Notes under the pieces: generated by a model
What the model was told of the DNA's origin: nothing
Databases searched by the model: none
The model's input: only the letters and a program-made list of their open reading frames with translations
Assembly (NCBI GenBank): GCA_030431455.1
Contig: JAUIJE010000004.1
Location: 124,001-188,000, forward strand
Direction of reading: 5' to 3'
Source: a bacterium
Lineage (GTDB): Bacteria > Myxococcota > UBA727 > JAUIJE01
DNA: 64,000 nucleotides
Part shown: positions 8,569-16,587 of the stretch, one piece after another
How positions within the stretch are numbered: position 1 is the stretch's first letter
Layout: the number at the start of each line of letters is the position of its first letter
Program-made: the position numbers and the translations under genes

Positions 8569-9140
8569 GGGGTCACGTGGAGGTGAAGGGTGTGCACGGG
8601 CTCAACCGGCCAGGCCGCGTCGGGGCGAGGGCGGGAAAACACCGTCAAGGTCAGGCCGGTGTCGACGTCGCTCGCTTCGGGTTCGATCACCACCGGGAGG
8701 GGCAGGGGCGCGCCGGTCCCGCCCACCGTGCCCTCGTGCAGCAGGGTGGCGGTCCCGGACGCGTCCTGGATGCGCACCGCATACAATGTCTCTGTGTCGC
8801 CCGCGCGCAGCCGGAGCGCCACCGGGCGGCCCACCGGGCAGGGGGTGTCCACCGCGCCGCAGGACGCGGACAGGGTCAGGGCCGGGGCGACCCCGGCGCC
8901 GTCGCCGCGCACCTGAGACGCGGGCTCGTCGAGGACGAACAGGACCGCGGCGGTGGCGAGCACCCCCGCGGCCCCGAGGCCGGCCACCCACCGCGCCCAC
9001 CGCGCCCGGATCCCGCGCGGCTTGGCATCCGCGGCGTCGAGGGACGCATCCAGGCGGGACCACACCCGGTCGAGGGTGGGCCCCGCGGCCCGGCCCTCGG
9101 CGAGGAGGTGATCGATGCGGTGGTCGTCGGGGGCGGTCAT
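8565..9140 (-). CDS. Single-pass membrane protein, possible anti-sigma factor
   Basis: 191 residues. Residues 1-50 are charged and helical (HRIDHLLAEGRAAGPTLDRVW), a single membrane segment lies at about 52-70 (WVAGLGAAGVLATAAVLFVL), and about 120 residues of predicted beta-rich extracytoplasmic domain follow (VDTPCPVGRPVALRLRAGDT ... HTLHLHVTP). The topology, and its position in the same operon as an ECF-like sigma factor, suit an anti-sigma factor. The HxxxCxxC motif of zinc anti-sigma factors is absent, so this is inference from context. It starts 3 bp after the stop of the Gly-Asp lipoprotein gene and ends with an ATGA overlap into the caspase gene, implying translational coupling. Confidence 0.65.
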   Translation of the reverse strand: MTAPDDHRIDHLLAEGRAAGPTLDRVWSRLDASLDAADAKPRGIRARWARWVAGLGAAGVLATAAVLFVLDEPASQVRGDGAGVAPALTLSASCGAVDTPCPVGRPVALRLRAGDTETLYAVRIQDASGTATLLHEGTVGGTGAPLPLPVVIEPEASDVDTGLTLTVFSRPRPDAAWPVEPVHTLHLHVTP

Positions 9141-9143
9141 GGC

Positions 9144-10712
9144 TCAGGTCCCTCCGGGACAGAGCAGGCCGTCGTTCTGCACCGGCAGCTCCGCCGCGGT
9201 CACGTCGTCGGCGCCGACGGTCAGGCTCAGGCCCTCGTAGCTGGTGTTCGACCCGGTGAACGCATGGGTGGTGGTGACCACCACCTGGTCGCGGTCGTAC
9301 ACCCGCAAGGTCATGGTGGTGGCCGGGCCGCTGTAGTGGTCGACAGAGACGCGGTAGGCGTCCGGAGGGGGCAGGGCGCTGGTCACGACTTCGGCGGTGG
9401 TGCCGGGTTCGCTGGTCACCGCGAGGTGCCCGTCCCCGTCGTCGCCGGCGCCGTCCCAGTCGGCGGTGGGCGACTTGTAGTTGACGTCATCCGTCGAGCA
9501 GTAGGCGGCCGCGCCCTTGACCACGTGCAGGTCGAGGTCCGCGCCGGGGTTGTCCCAGGTGAGCTCCACCTGCAGCCCGATAGGGGTCACGGTCACGGGC
9601 ACGTCGGTGGCGGTGGACCACTCGCCGAAGAGGTTCCGGAACCGGTGGCGCAATGTGTAGGCGCCGGCGAGGTCCAGCGCGGGGCGGTCCTCGTTGTGGC
9701 CCAGGGTCGCGCGGTTGAGGTCGTCGACGATCATCAGCGCCGAGGACCCCGCGGGGGTCTGCACCAGGTCCCACTCCACCACGTTGGTCGAGCCCCCCGA
9801 GGAGCGCGGCCCGGTGACGAAGCGGGCGAGGTCGCCGTAGTCGAGGGTGAGGTCGGTGACAATGTGATTCACACCGGTGTCGTTGACCGTCTCGAGCACC
9901 ACGTACGCGGCCGCGGTGCCCTCGCCGCGTACGACCACATCCATCGACGTGCCGTACAGCTGCACGTCGCTGTTGAGCAGGGACAGATGCTGCACAAACC
10001 GGTTGCCCGACGGGGGGGTGGCGGTGAACACCAGGTCCTTCGACGCCCCCGGGGGCACCGCGTGGAAGTCGCCGGGTTCGAGCTCGTCGTCGAGGGTCAC
10101 CACCCCCGGGGGGGTGGGGCCCTCGGGCCCGTACTCGCTCAGGGAGGACTCGTAGATGCCCAATTCGGTGTCACCGAAATTGTGAAACCGCAGGGTGCAG
10201 GTCTTGCTCGTGCCCGCGGGCACGTCCCCGAAGTGAAACATGAACTGTTCCTCATACACCCAGCAATCTGGGCTCGTGATCTGCAACTGCGACCCCACGA
10301 TCCCGTCGGTGGGAATGTCGCCGTCGCCATCGCCATCGCCATCCCCGTCGCCGTCGCCGTCGCCGTCGCCGTCACCATCCCCGTCGCCGTCACCATCTCC
10401 ATCCCCGTCTCCATCTCCATCCCCGTCCCCGTCGCCGTCACCATCCCCGTCTCCATCTCCATCCCCGTCCCCGTCGCCGTCGCCATCCCCGTCCCCGTCC
10501 CCGTCGCCGGTGACCGGGTCGTGGCAGCGGCCGTCCTCGCCGCACACGCGGTCGTCGAGGCAGTCCGCGTTGTCGACGCACCCGTCACGGCCGGCGAAGT
10601 AGCCATCGCAGCCGAGGCTGAGGCCCACGACCGCCAACAACAACGCCGGCGCGAGCAGCGCGCCGAGGAGCGCGGGCACCGGAAGCCACACAAAGGGAGA
10701 AGAACGCCACAT
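9144..10712 (-). CDS. Gly-Asp repeat lipoprotein
   Basis: 522 residues. A signal peptide ends in lipobox LSLGC (Cys35). A short Cys-rich segment (Cys45, 51, 57, 63; [19 protein letters not shown]) resembles the small modules seen in myxobacterial surface lipoproteins. A Gly-Asp tract of about 64 residues (69-132) follows, then a beta-rich region of ~390 residues with [20 protein letters not shown], which looks like a DUF1573/ASH-like Ig fold. A later part ([16 protein letters not shown] ... [11 protein letters not shown]) resembles bacterial pre-peptidase-like beta domains. No enzyme motif is seen. Likely a surface-exposed, lipid-anchored protein with an acidic spacer. It is the third gene of the leftward sigma-caspase operon; 72 bp separate it from the sigma gene. 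Confidence 0.8.
   Translation of the reverse strand: MWRSSPFVWLPVPALLGALLAPALLLAVVGLSLGCDGYFAGRDGCVDNADCLDDRVCGEDGRCHDPVTGDGDGDGDGDGDGDGDGDGDGDGDGDGDGDGDGDGDGDGDGDGDGDGDGDGDGDGDGDGDGDGDIPTDGIVGSQLQITSPDCWVYEEQFMFHFGDVPAGTSKTCTLRFHNFGDTELGIYESSLSEYGPEGPTPPGVVTLDDELEPGDFHAVPPGASKDLVFTATPPSGNRFVQHLSLLNSDVQLYGTSMDVVVRGEGTAAAYVVLETVNDTGVNHIVTDLTLDYGDLARFVTGPRSSGGSTNVVEWDLVQTPAGSSALMIVDDLNRATLGHNEDRPALDLAGAYTLRHRFRNLFGEWSTATDVPVTVTPIGLQVELTWDNPGADLDLHVVKGAAAYCSTDDVNYKSPTADWDGAGDDGDGHLAVTSEPGTTAEVVTSALPPPDAYRVSVDHYSGPATTMTLRVYDRDQVVVTTTHAFTGSNTSYEGLSLTVGADDVTAAELPVQNDGLLCPGGT
10318..10508 (-). repeat. Six-base (Gly-Asp)n coding repeat with 42-bp higher-order unit
   Basis: About 32 Gly-Asp dipeptides are encoded by GGN-GAY hexanucleotides. 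The third positions vary in blocks. A 42-bp unit (7 dipeptides) occurs twice in tandem at 10401-10442 and 10443-10484 with one mismatch, a sign of expansion by slippage or unequal exchange. The opposite strand reads Ser-Pro repeats, which is a shadow. Confidence 0.9.
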
Positions 10713-10784
10713 GAGATCACCTCATCATTCCAAAGGGTTTGCCGTCCCTTCGTCGGCGGGGGGCGCACGGGTGGCCGGCGGCGG

Positions 10785-11384
10785 TCATTTTTTGATAAAC
10801 TCCCGAAAACGTTCACGAATTTTTTCATCCCAGGTCCGGATCTGCTGCCGGGACCGCCCCAGCAGCGAGGCGGCGTCCACCTGGGACCGGCCCTCCTCAA
10901 AACGGACCCGGACAAACCGGCGGTCGTCGTCCGACAACGCGTCCTTGAACGCGCGGACCTGAGCGCGCTCTTCTTCGCGCAACAGCAGCTCGTCGGGGGG
11001 CAGGGGGCCTTCGCCGTACGCGGCGGGATCGGCGCCGGCTGGTCCGGGGCCCGGGGCCAACCGCCCGTTGCGCCGGGCCGCGTCCAGCAGGCGAAACCGC
11101 GCGATCTGAAGCAGAAATGGGGCATAGGGGCGGACGCCATCGTACCGGAGCCGCACCGGCTCTTTGAACGCTTCCAAGAACACATCGTGCAGGAGGTCTT
11201 CGGCCGCGTGCTCGTCGAGGCCGGGCGCGTGGTGTTGCCCGTCTTTGGTCCGGCTCCCGTGACGCAGGACCGCGAGCACTGTCGTGGCGTAGGTGCGAAA
11301 GACCCGCTCCAGGGCCGCCCGCTCGCCCCGGCGGAAAGCGTCCAGCCAGGCCCGGTCGTCGCGCAGGTCCGGCTTGCTATCCAT
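10785..11384 (-). CDS. RNA polymerase sigma-70 family (ECF-like) factor
   Basis: 199 residues. Region 2 is recognisable from WLDAFRRGERAALERVFRTY to the helix EHAAEDLLHDVFLEAFKE. A short linker (PPDELLLREEERAQ) leads to region 4 with the helix-turn-helix: SDDDRRFVRVRFEEGRSQ, then DAASLLGRSRQQIRTWDEKI. Region 3 is absent, as in ECF sigma factors. The gene begins 10 bp after the stop of the upstream lipoprotein gene and precedes the Gly-Asp lipoprotein, so it is probably co-transcribed with the envelope proteins it serves. It is a candidate regulator of its own operon, but I could not identify a matching promoter. Confidence 0.85.
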   Translation of the reverse strand: MDSKPDLRDDRAWLDAFRRGERAALERVFRTYATTVLAVLRHGSRTKDGQHHAPGLDEHAAEDLLHDVFLEAFKEPVRLRYDGVRPYAPFLLQIARFRLLDAARRNGRLAPGPGPAGADPAAYGEGPLPPDELLLREEERAQVRAFKDALSDDDRRFVRVRFEEGRSQVDAASLLGRSRQQIRTWDEKIRERFREFIKK

Positions 11385-11394
11385 GGTTTGACCC

Positions 11395-12561
11395 TTAGGG
11401 CCCGGGGGTGGCCAGGATGCCGCCGGTGGCCTCCCGCACCCCGGCTCCTTCTTTGGTCCGCTGCACCAGCCACCAGCCGACCCGTCCCCCGTTGCGCGAA
11501 TCGCTGAACGTCAGCGCCGCGCGCCGTCCATCGCCCCACGCCGCCCCTTCGGCGCGGGCGAGGCCGTGGCCGGACAGCCGCTGCACCTCGTCCAACCCGC
11601 CGCGGTCGTTGGCCCACCCGAGGTAGGCGGTCACGTCGTGGCCCCCGGCCCGTTTGGTCTGGGCAAAGCCGACCACCGGGCGGGCAAATGGGGCCGCGGC
11701 CAGGGCCACCAGGTGCCCCGCGTCGTGGGCGTGGTCGGTGCGGGACCGCACCGCGAGTTCGTCGTCGAGCACAAAGCGCACCGCCCCGGCGGCCTCCGCG
11801 GGTCGTACCCAGACCTCAAAGCCCCCGTCGTCGCGGCGCCACGCCGCCCCCACGTCTCCCTTGACCGCGAGCACCGCGCGGCCGAGCTGGCTCCCGTCGG
11901 GGGCGTAGGACGCGACCTGCACCGGACCGTGCGCCATCGACCACGCCGCCCCCCACCCCGCGGGCCCGCCCACAATGTCACAGGAGGTGATCGGGCCGGG
12001 GGCGGCCGCGGTGGCAAACACCCGAACCGGGCCATCGCCCCGGGGAAGCTCGACGAGCTCCAGGCGTCCGGCCCCCCGCCACCCGAGCACCGTGCGGCCC
12101 CCCGCGGTGGCCACCGAGCGGCACAGGTGCGTCGGCTCGGTCCGGATGCGCCGGGGCGCCGAGAAGCCGCCGGTCGGGCCCAGGGTCTGGGCGTAGACCC
12201 CGGGCTCGCGATCGCCGTGGTGGGTGTAGACCAACCGGAAGTTGGTCCCGTCGAAGCCGAGCCGGGGGGTGTCGGAGCCGAGCGCCCGCCGCGCCACCCG
12301 CTGGGGGCGGCCTTTGATCTTCGCGTCCGATCCGGTCCAGGCGAACATCACGTGCTCTTGGCGGGGCCCTTTGCGGTCGAGCCAGACCACCCCCGCGCCG
12401 TCTTGGGCCCAGACCGCCATCGGCGCGTGGTAGCCCTCGACGGGGCCGTCGCAACCGGCCCGCACCGCGCCGAGGCCCAGGCACAAAAGACCCGCCCCCA
12501 AAAGCGCCCAGGCTCGTCGACGCGGCCGCGGCCGGCCCGGCGTGCTCGCGATGCTGGCCAT
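11395..12561 (-). CDS. Secreted, beta-propeller-like protein
   Basis: 388 residues from ATG 12561. A TTG further upstream (12588) would also be in frame, but it falls inside the tRNA-Glu terminator. After an Arg-rich n-region the signal peptide WALLGAGLLCLGLGAVRAGC ends at a lipobox-like AGC. The remainder is a series of blades with repeated motifs such as MAVWAQDGAGVVWLDRKG, TPRLGFDGTNFRLVYTHHG and GRRAALTFSDSRNGGRVGWW, which resembles propeller/TolB-like or sialidase-like repeats. No catalytic residues can be assigned. It is the first gene of the leftward operon that continues with the sigma factor (10 bp gap), so it may be a sensor or structural component of that envelope system. Confidence 0.7.
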   Translation of the reverse strand: MASIASTPGRPRPRRRAWALLGAGLLCLGLGAVRAGCDGPVEGYHAPMAVWAQDGAGVVWLDRKGPRQEHVMFAWTGSDAKIKGRPQRVARRALGSDTPRLGFDGTNFRLVYTHHGDREPGVYAQTLGPTGGFSAPRRIRTEPTHLCRSVATAGGRTVLGWRGAGRLELVELPRGDGPVRVFATAAAPGPITSCDIVGGPAGWGAAWSMAHGPVQVASYAPDGSQLGRAVLAVKGDVGAAWRRDDGGFEVWVRPAEAAGAVRFVLDDELAVRSRTDHAHDAGHLVALAAAPFARPVVGFAQTKRAGGHDVTAYLGWANDRGGLDEVQRLSGHGLARAEGAAWGDGRRAALTFSDSRNGGRVGWWLVQRTKEGAGVREATGGILATPGP

Positions 12562-12585
12562 GCGTCCCCCCGTCGTCGTCGACGA

Positions 12586-12621
12586 CAAAAAAGAAAACCT
12601 CGCGTGAAGCGAGGTTTTCTG
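12586..12621 (-). terminator. Intrinsic terminator of tRNA-Glu
   Basis: On the minus strand, a perfect 12-bp stem AGAAAACCTCGC / GCGAGGTTTTCT (12609-12620 with 12592-12603) with a 5-nt loop, followed by a run of six T. It begins 6 nt after the CCA of tRNA-Glu and lies just upstream of the sigma-caspase operon. Confidence 0.85.
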
Positions 12622-12626
12622 GTCTA

Positions 12627-12702
12627 TGGCATCCCCAGGGGGATTCGAACCCCCGTCGCCGCCGTGAAAGGGCGGTGTCCTGGGCCTCTAGACGATGGGG
12701 AC
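12627..12702 (-). tRNA. tRNA-Glu (anticodon TTC)
   Basis: Minus-strand cloverleaf: acceptor GTCCCCA with TGGGGAT, D-arm with CGTCTAGAGG, anticodon stem CCGCC/GGCGG with loop CTTTCAC (anticodon TTC), and T-arm GGGGGTTCGAATCCCCC. The discriminator is G and CCA is encoded (12627-12629 on the complementary strand). Confidence 0.96.
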
Positions 12703-12831
12703 CCGGCGACAGCGATTATCTAAACCGAAGAAAAAAATCCGGCAAGTCCTTTGCGCGCTTTGGTGCATTTGGGGGCGGGCCGGGGGTTTTGCCCGGTGGT
12801 GTTTGCGCTAGGCAGGGCGGAGGAGGACTGC

Positions 12832-14898
12832 ATGACCCTTTCGATCGACAAAGCGAACACCGTGGTCGGCGTGGTGGGCGCCGGGAACATGGGCTCCGGC
12901 ATCGCCCAAAAATACGCCCAGGAGGGCTTTTCGGTGGTGGTGGTGGACATGACCGAGGAAGCGGCCGCGCGCGGTCGCGAGCGGGTGGCCGCGACTTTGG
13001 AAGAGGGGGTGAAGCGCAAGATCTTCTCCGCGGACAAGCGCGACCAGATCCTGGGTCGGATGACGTTCACCGGAGACAAGGCGGCGTTGGCCCCCGCGGA
13101 CCTCGTGATCGAGGCGGTGTTCGAGGACAAGAAGGTCAAGCAAGAGCTGTTCGCCGCGCTGGACAAGATCTGCGCGAAGGACGCGATCCTGGCCACCAAC
13201 ACCTCGAGCTTCTTTGTCGACGACGTGGCCGAGGCCACCACGGTGAAAGACCGCGTGCTCGGTCTTCACTATTTCTACCACCCGGCCAAGAACAAGCTGG
13301 TCGAGGTCATCGCCGGCACGGCCACGTCGCAAGCGGCGTTTGACAAGGCGTGGGCCCTGCAAGTGGCGTCGGGCAAGACCCCGGTGAAGTCCAAGGACGC
13401 GCCCGGGTTCATCGTCAACCGGTACTTCGTGCCCTGGCTCAACGAGTCCATGCGCCTGGTCCAAGAGGGCGCGGCCGACATCGCCACCGTCGAGGCGGCC
13501 TGCAAAAAGGCGTTCGGGGTGGGCATGGGCCCGTTCGAGCTGATGAACGTCACCGGGGTGCCGATCACCCTGCACGCGGCAACGACATTGGGCGAACAAC
13601 TCGGCGCGTTTTACGCGCCCTGCGATCTCATCCGCCCGGTGGTCGACGAGAAGCGCCAATGGGACCTCTCGGGCACGCCGGATGAGGCCAAGTTTGACCT
13701 CGTGGCCGACCGGCTGTTGGGGGTGGTGTTTCAGATCGCGGCCCGCATCGTGTTCGACGAGGGGGTCTGCACCCTCGAGGACTGCGACCTCGGGGCCCGG
13801 GTGGGGCTGCGTTGGCCCAAAGGTCCGTTCGAGCTGATGAACCAGCGGGGGGTGAAGGCCGCGGCCCAGCTCGTCGAGAAAATCGCCCAGCGGTACGACG
13901 ACGTGAGCGTGCCCGCCGGGCTCACCGCCCAAGCCGAGAAGGGGGCGCCGTTTGCGCTGTCGTTCGTGAAGACCCGGGTCGAGGATGGCGTGGGTTTTTT
14001 GACCATCGATCGTCCCGATGCGCTGAACGCGCTGTCCGAGGCGGTGATGGCCCAAATCTCGTCAGGCTTCGACACCCTCGTCGAGGACGACGCGGTGACC
14101 GGCATCGTCATCGAGGGCAACGGCAAGGCGTTCGTGGCCGGCGCCGACGTGCGCTACTTCGTCGAGCAGATCGAAGCCGACGCGGTGCCGCGCATCGTGG
14201 ACTACGCGTCCGGGGGCCAAGACATCTTCCGCAAAATCGACACCAGCAAAAAGACGGTGGTGTGCAAGCTGCACGGGCTGTCCCTCGGCGGGGGCAGTGA
14301 ATTGGCATTGGCGTGCGACGTGATCGTGGCCAGCGACAAGGGGACCATGGGCTTTCCCGAGACCGGCATCGGCATCTACCCCGGGCTCGGCGGCACCCAG
14401 CGCACCGCCCGCCGGGTGGGCGTGCCCTTGGCGCGTTGGCTGGTGCTCACCGGCCAAGTGCTCGACGCCAGGACCGCACACGCCTTGGGCATGCTCGACG
14501 AGGTCGTGCCCGCCGGGGAGCTCGACGCCGCCTGTCGCCGTCACGCCCTCGAGGACAAGCCGGCCACCGAGAACGCCCCGCCCACGTCGGTGCCGAAGGG
14601 CTTCGAAGCCATGGCCCAGGCGTTCGCCCAGCCGTTGGCGGAGATGGCCAAGACCCCGCCCGCGGGTCTCGACGACGCCGCGCGCGAACAGGTCGAAAAG
14701 GCGCTCAAGAAGCTCGGCCACAAAGCCCCCCTCGCCCTGCAGGCCGCCGATGGGTTGCTCACCGGCGCGGCCACCTGGTCGCTGGCCGAGGGGCTGAAGG
14801 CCGAGTCCGACGGTCTCGACGCCATCTTCCGCACCGCGGACGCCCTCGAGGGCATGCGCAGCGTGGGCCGGGGCCGACCGAGCTTCAGCGGCAAATAG
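12832..14898 (+). CDS. 3-hydroxyacyl-CoA dehydrogenase / enoyl-CoA hydratase fusion (dehydrogenase first)
   Basis: 688 residues from ATG 12832, which has a strong GGAGGAGG ribosome site; an upstream GTG/ATG extension is unlikely. The N-terminal dehydrogenase begins with the NAD-binding loop GAGNMGSGIA (17-26), contains LGLHYFYHPAKN with the catalytic His, and is followed by two C-terminal helical dehydrogenase repeats (GPFELMN occurs twice). From about residue 385 an enoyl-CoA hydratase/crotonase domain follows: GFLTIDRPDALNALS, GKAFVAGADV, LSLGGGSELALACD and GFPETGIGIYPGLGGTQR. It should carry out hydration and oxidation in fatty-acid or crotonyl-CoA metabolism. The domain order is the reverse of FadB/FadJ and resembles archaeal-type fusions. 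The FNP motif of the family appears as YHP. No thiolase lies next to it. Confidence 0.9.
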   Translation: MTLSIDKANTVVGVVGAGNMGSGIAQKYAQEGFSVVVVDMTEEAAARGRERVAATLEEGVKRKIFSADKRDQILGRMTFTGDKAALAPADLVIEAVFEDKKVKQELFAALDKICAKDAILATNTSSFFVDDVAEATTVKDRVLGLHYFYHPAKNKLVEVIAGTATSQAAFDKAWALQVASGKTPVKSKDAPGFIVNRYFVPWLNESMRLVQEGAADIATVEAACKKAFGVGMGPFELMNVTGVPITLHAATTLGEQLGAFYAPCDLIRPVVDEKRQWDLSGTPDEAKFDLVADRLLGVVFQIAARIVFDEGVCTLEDCDLGARVGLRWPKGPFELMNQRGVKAAAQLVEKIAQRYDDVSVPAGLTAQAEKGAPFALSFVKTRVEDGVGFLTIDRPDALNALSEAVMAQISSGFDTLVEDDAVTGIVIEGNGKAFVAGADVRYFVEQIEADAVPRIVDYASGGQDIFRKIDTSKKTVVCKLHGLSLGGGSELALACDVIVASDKGTMGFPETGIGIYPGLGGTQRTARRVGVPLARWLVLTGQVLDARTAHALGMLDEVVPAGELDAACRRHALEDKPATENAPPTSVPKGFEAMAQAFAQPLAEMAKTPPAGLDDAAREQVEKALKKLGHKAPLALQAADGLLTGAATWSLAEGLKAESDGLDAIFRTADALEGMRSVGRGRPSFSGK

Positions 14899-14901
14899 CC
14901 G

Positions 14902-15711
14902 TCAACGAGGTTTGGGCGCGCCGGGGGTGTGGGGGGCCTTTTTGGCGGTGCGCTCCCGGGGCACGGCGGCGAGGGCGTTGGGCACATCGCCCGCGCCCAC
15001 CTGCTGCACGACGCTGTCCCCCAGCTTCAGGTAGAGCTGGGTCGAGGGTCCGCCGTCGAGGTTGAGGGCTTGTTCGCACCCCAGTCCCCCCCGGGCGGCG
15101 GGCCGGGCCAAGAACGCGGCCAGGGCCTTGAGCTCCACCGCGCCGGTGGTCACCAATGTCACTGCACGGTAGCCGTCCCCCTCCTTGTCGCTGGCGCGCA
15201 GGCACACCGCGGTGCGCTCGGCCCGCTGGGGCTTGAACGACGAGGTCTTGCCGTCTTTCACCAACCGCGGCTGGCCCTGCACCACCAGGTCCGGGTACGC
15301 GCCGGGGTCGAGCTCTTTGCCGGAGATGATGCGCGCGACCCCGTCGTGGATCACGAACGCGCCCCACGGCTTGATCCGGGTGCTTTGCACCGGGCGGCCC
15401 TCGTCGACCACCGCGCCCATGGGGTGCTTCTTCTCGTCGAAGAAGCTGCCGTTGACCGCGACCACCTGGGGCAGGGACCGCACGATGTGGTCGATCTTGC
15501 GATGTTTGGTCGGGCCCCCGGCGGCGAGCACCCGAAAGCTGAACGACGACAGCGGCAACACCACCGCGGTGCCCGCGCTCCCGTCGACCGCGAGCTTGGC
15601 CATCTGGGCGCCCCGGGGCAGGGCCTCAAACGGCAGCGGGCTCTCGTCGCGCTCGGTCTTGCAGCCGGCCGCGACGAGCACCAACGCGCACAGGACGAGG
15701 CCCCCTCTCAC
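14902..15711 (-). CDS. Phosphodiester glycosidase-like lipoprotein (NAGPA/DUF2233)
   Basis: 269 residues. The start is placed at GTG 15711, which overlaps the stop of the upstream gene (GTGA). It directly gives a lipoprotein signal, VRGGLVLCALVLVAAGC, with lipobox AAGC. The mature part shows the hallmarks of the NAGPA family: VAVNGSFFDEKKHPMG, GAFVIHDG, and near the end ALNLDGGPSTQLYL. Family members hydrolyse phosphodiesters that link sugars; in bacteria several act on envelope or exopolysaccharide. Longer starts within the frame would run through the neighbouring gene and look non-coding. It shares its leftward transcript with the MaoC-type gene but has no obvious functional link to it. Confidence 0.82.
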   Translation of the reverse strand: MRGGLVLCALVLVAAGCKTERDESPLPFEALPRGAQMAKLAVDGSAGTAVVLPLSSFSFRVLAAGGPTKHRKIDHIVRSLPQVVAVNGSFFDEKKHPMGAVVDEGRPVQSTRIKPWGAFVIHDGVARIISGKELDPGAYPDLVVQGQPRLVKDGKTSSFKPQRAERTAVCLRASDKEGDGYRAVTLVTTGAVELKALAAFLARPAARGGLGCEQALNLDGGPSTQLYLKLGDSVVQQVGAGDVPNALAAVPRERTAKKAPHTPGAPKPR

Positions 15712-16517
15712 CGTGGGGTGGCCTTTCCGTGGGTGATCACCGGGGTCCCGTCTTGGTTGCGCACCATAAACGCGTGGGGGGCGGCGGCCTTGGCCTGCAC
15801 CCGCAGGGTGTCGCCCATCAGCACCGGGCGGGCGAAGCGCACGCCAAACTGTGACAAGCAATCGGCCCGACCATCGAAATGGCGCACAAAGGCATTGTGG
15901 GCGAACGCCATCGTGCACAGCCCGTGCAAGATCTTGCGGGGCAAGCCCGCCATCTGGGCCACGTTGTCGTCTTTGTGGATCGGGTTGTGGTCGCCGCTGG
16001 CGTCGGCGTAGCGCAGGCTCTGGTCGTCGTCGACGGTGACCGCAGCGTCGAACAGGTCGGGCCCGTCTGGCAGCGTCACCGGCGCCTTTTCGCCCCGCTT
16101 TTGGCGGCCCTTGCGCACAAAAATGGTCGAGGTCGAGTCCACCACCGGCGCGCCCTGCTCGTCCCGGGCCACGATGTGGGCGCTGAGGGTCTCGCCGGTG
16201 GCCTTTTCCTCGATGGACGCGATGGTGGCGCGCACCGAGAGCACGTCCCCCACCCGGGTGGGGCGGATGAAGGTCATGTCCTGCTCGCCGTGGACCAGGC
16301 GCAAGAGGTCGGCGCCGAGGTCCTTGTTCAGCACCACGGTGGTGAGCCCGGGCAACAGGTACACCACCGAAAACAGCGCGGGCACGTCGCCCTGCTGGTA
16401 CGCGGCGATGTCCCCCGCCGAGGTCGCGTCCACGTAGGCCTGGACCGCGTCGGCGGTCACCGTGTACGGCTCGGCCACGTCGACGCTTGTGCCCACCAAA
16501 TCCTTGTTCATGCCCAT
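15708..16517 (-). CDS. MaoC-like double hot-dog dehydratase/hydratase
   Basis: 269 residues from ATG 16517 (GAGGACGGG upstream). Two hot-dog folds are seen. The N-terminal half resembles the FAS1-type dehydratase N-domain (PYTVTADAVQAYVDATSAGD, HGEQDMTFIRPTRVGDVLSV). The C-terminal half carries the hydratase-2 signature SLRYADASGDHNPIHKDD and later GLPRKILHGLCTMA. The Asp/His pair of DHNPIH is the catalytic motif of (R)-specific enoyl-CoA hydratases. A role in fatty-acid or PHA-type metabolism fits the neighbouring dehydrogenase/hydratase fusion at 12832. The stop overlaps the GTG of the downstream lipoprotein gene. It is divergent from the gene at 16588, with a 70-bp shared promoter region. 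Confidence 0.85.
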   Translation of the reverse strand: MGMNKDLVGTSVDVAEPYTVTADAVQAYVDATSAGDIAAYQQGDVPALFSVVYLLPGLTTVVLNKDLGADLLRLVHGEQDMTFIRPTRVGDVLSVRATIASIEEKATGETLSAHIVARDEQGAPVVDSTSTIFVRKGRQKRGEKAPVTLPDGPDLFDAAVTVDDDQSLRYADASGDHNPIHKDDNVAQMAGLPRKILHGLCTMAFAHNAFVRHFDGRADCLSQFGVRFARPVLMGDTLRVQAKAAAPHAFMVRNQDGTPVITHGKATPR

Positions 16518-16587
16518 GCGGTCCCGTCCTCGTTGGCGCCCATTTTCACGTCTACCGGCCTGGCAAAACCGTGGCAATCTCGCGGAC

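Noticed and set aside
10240-10602. Ser-Pro repeat protein on the plus strand
   Set aside because: It is the reverse reading of the Gly-Asp coding repeat in the lipoprotein gene.
8577-11507. 976-codon open frame across three leftward genes
   Set aside because: It crosses the Gly-Asp tract (reading Pro/Val/Ala/Ile repeats), several real gene boundaries and lacks any domain or start signal. It is a shadow.
12561-12588. Upstream TTG start for the propeller-like lipoprotein gene
   Set aside because: It lies in the tRNA-Glu terminator tail and adds residues in front of a complete signal peptide that already begins at ATG 12561.
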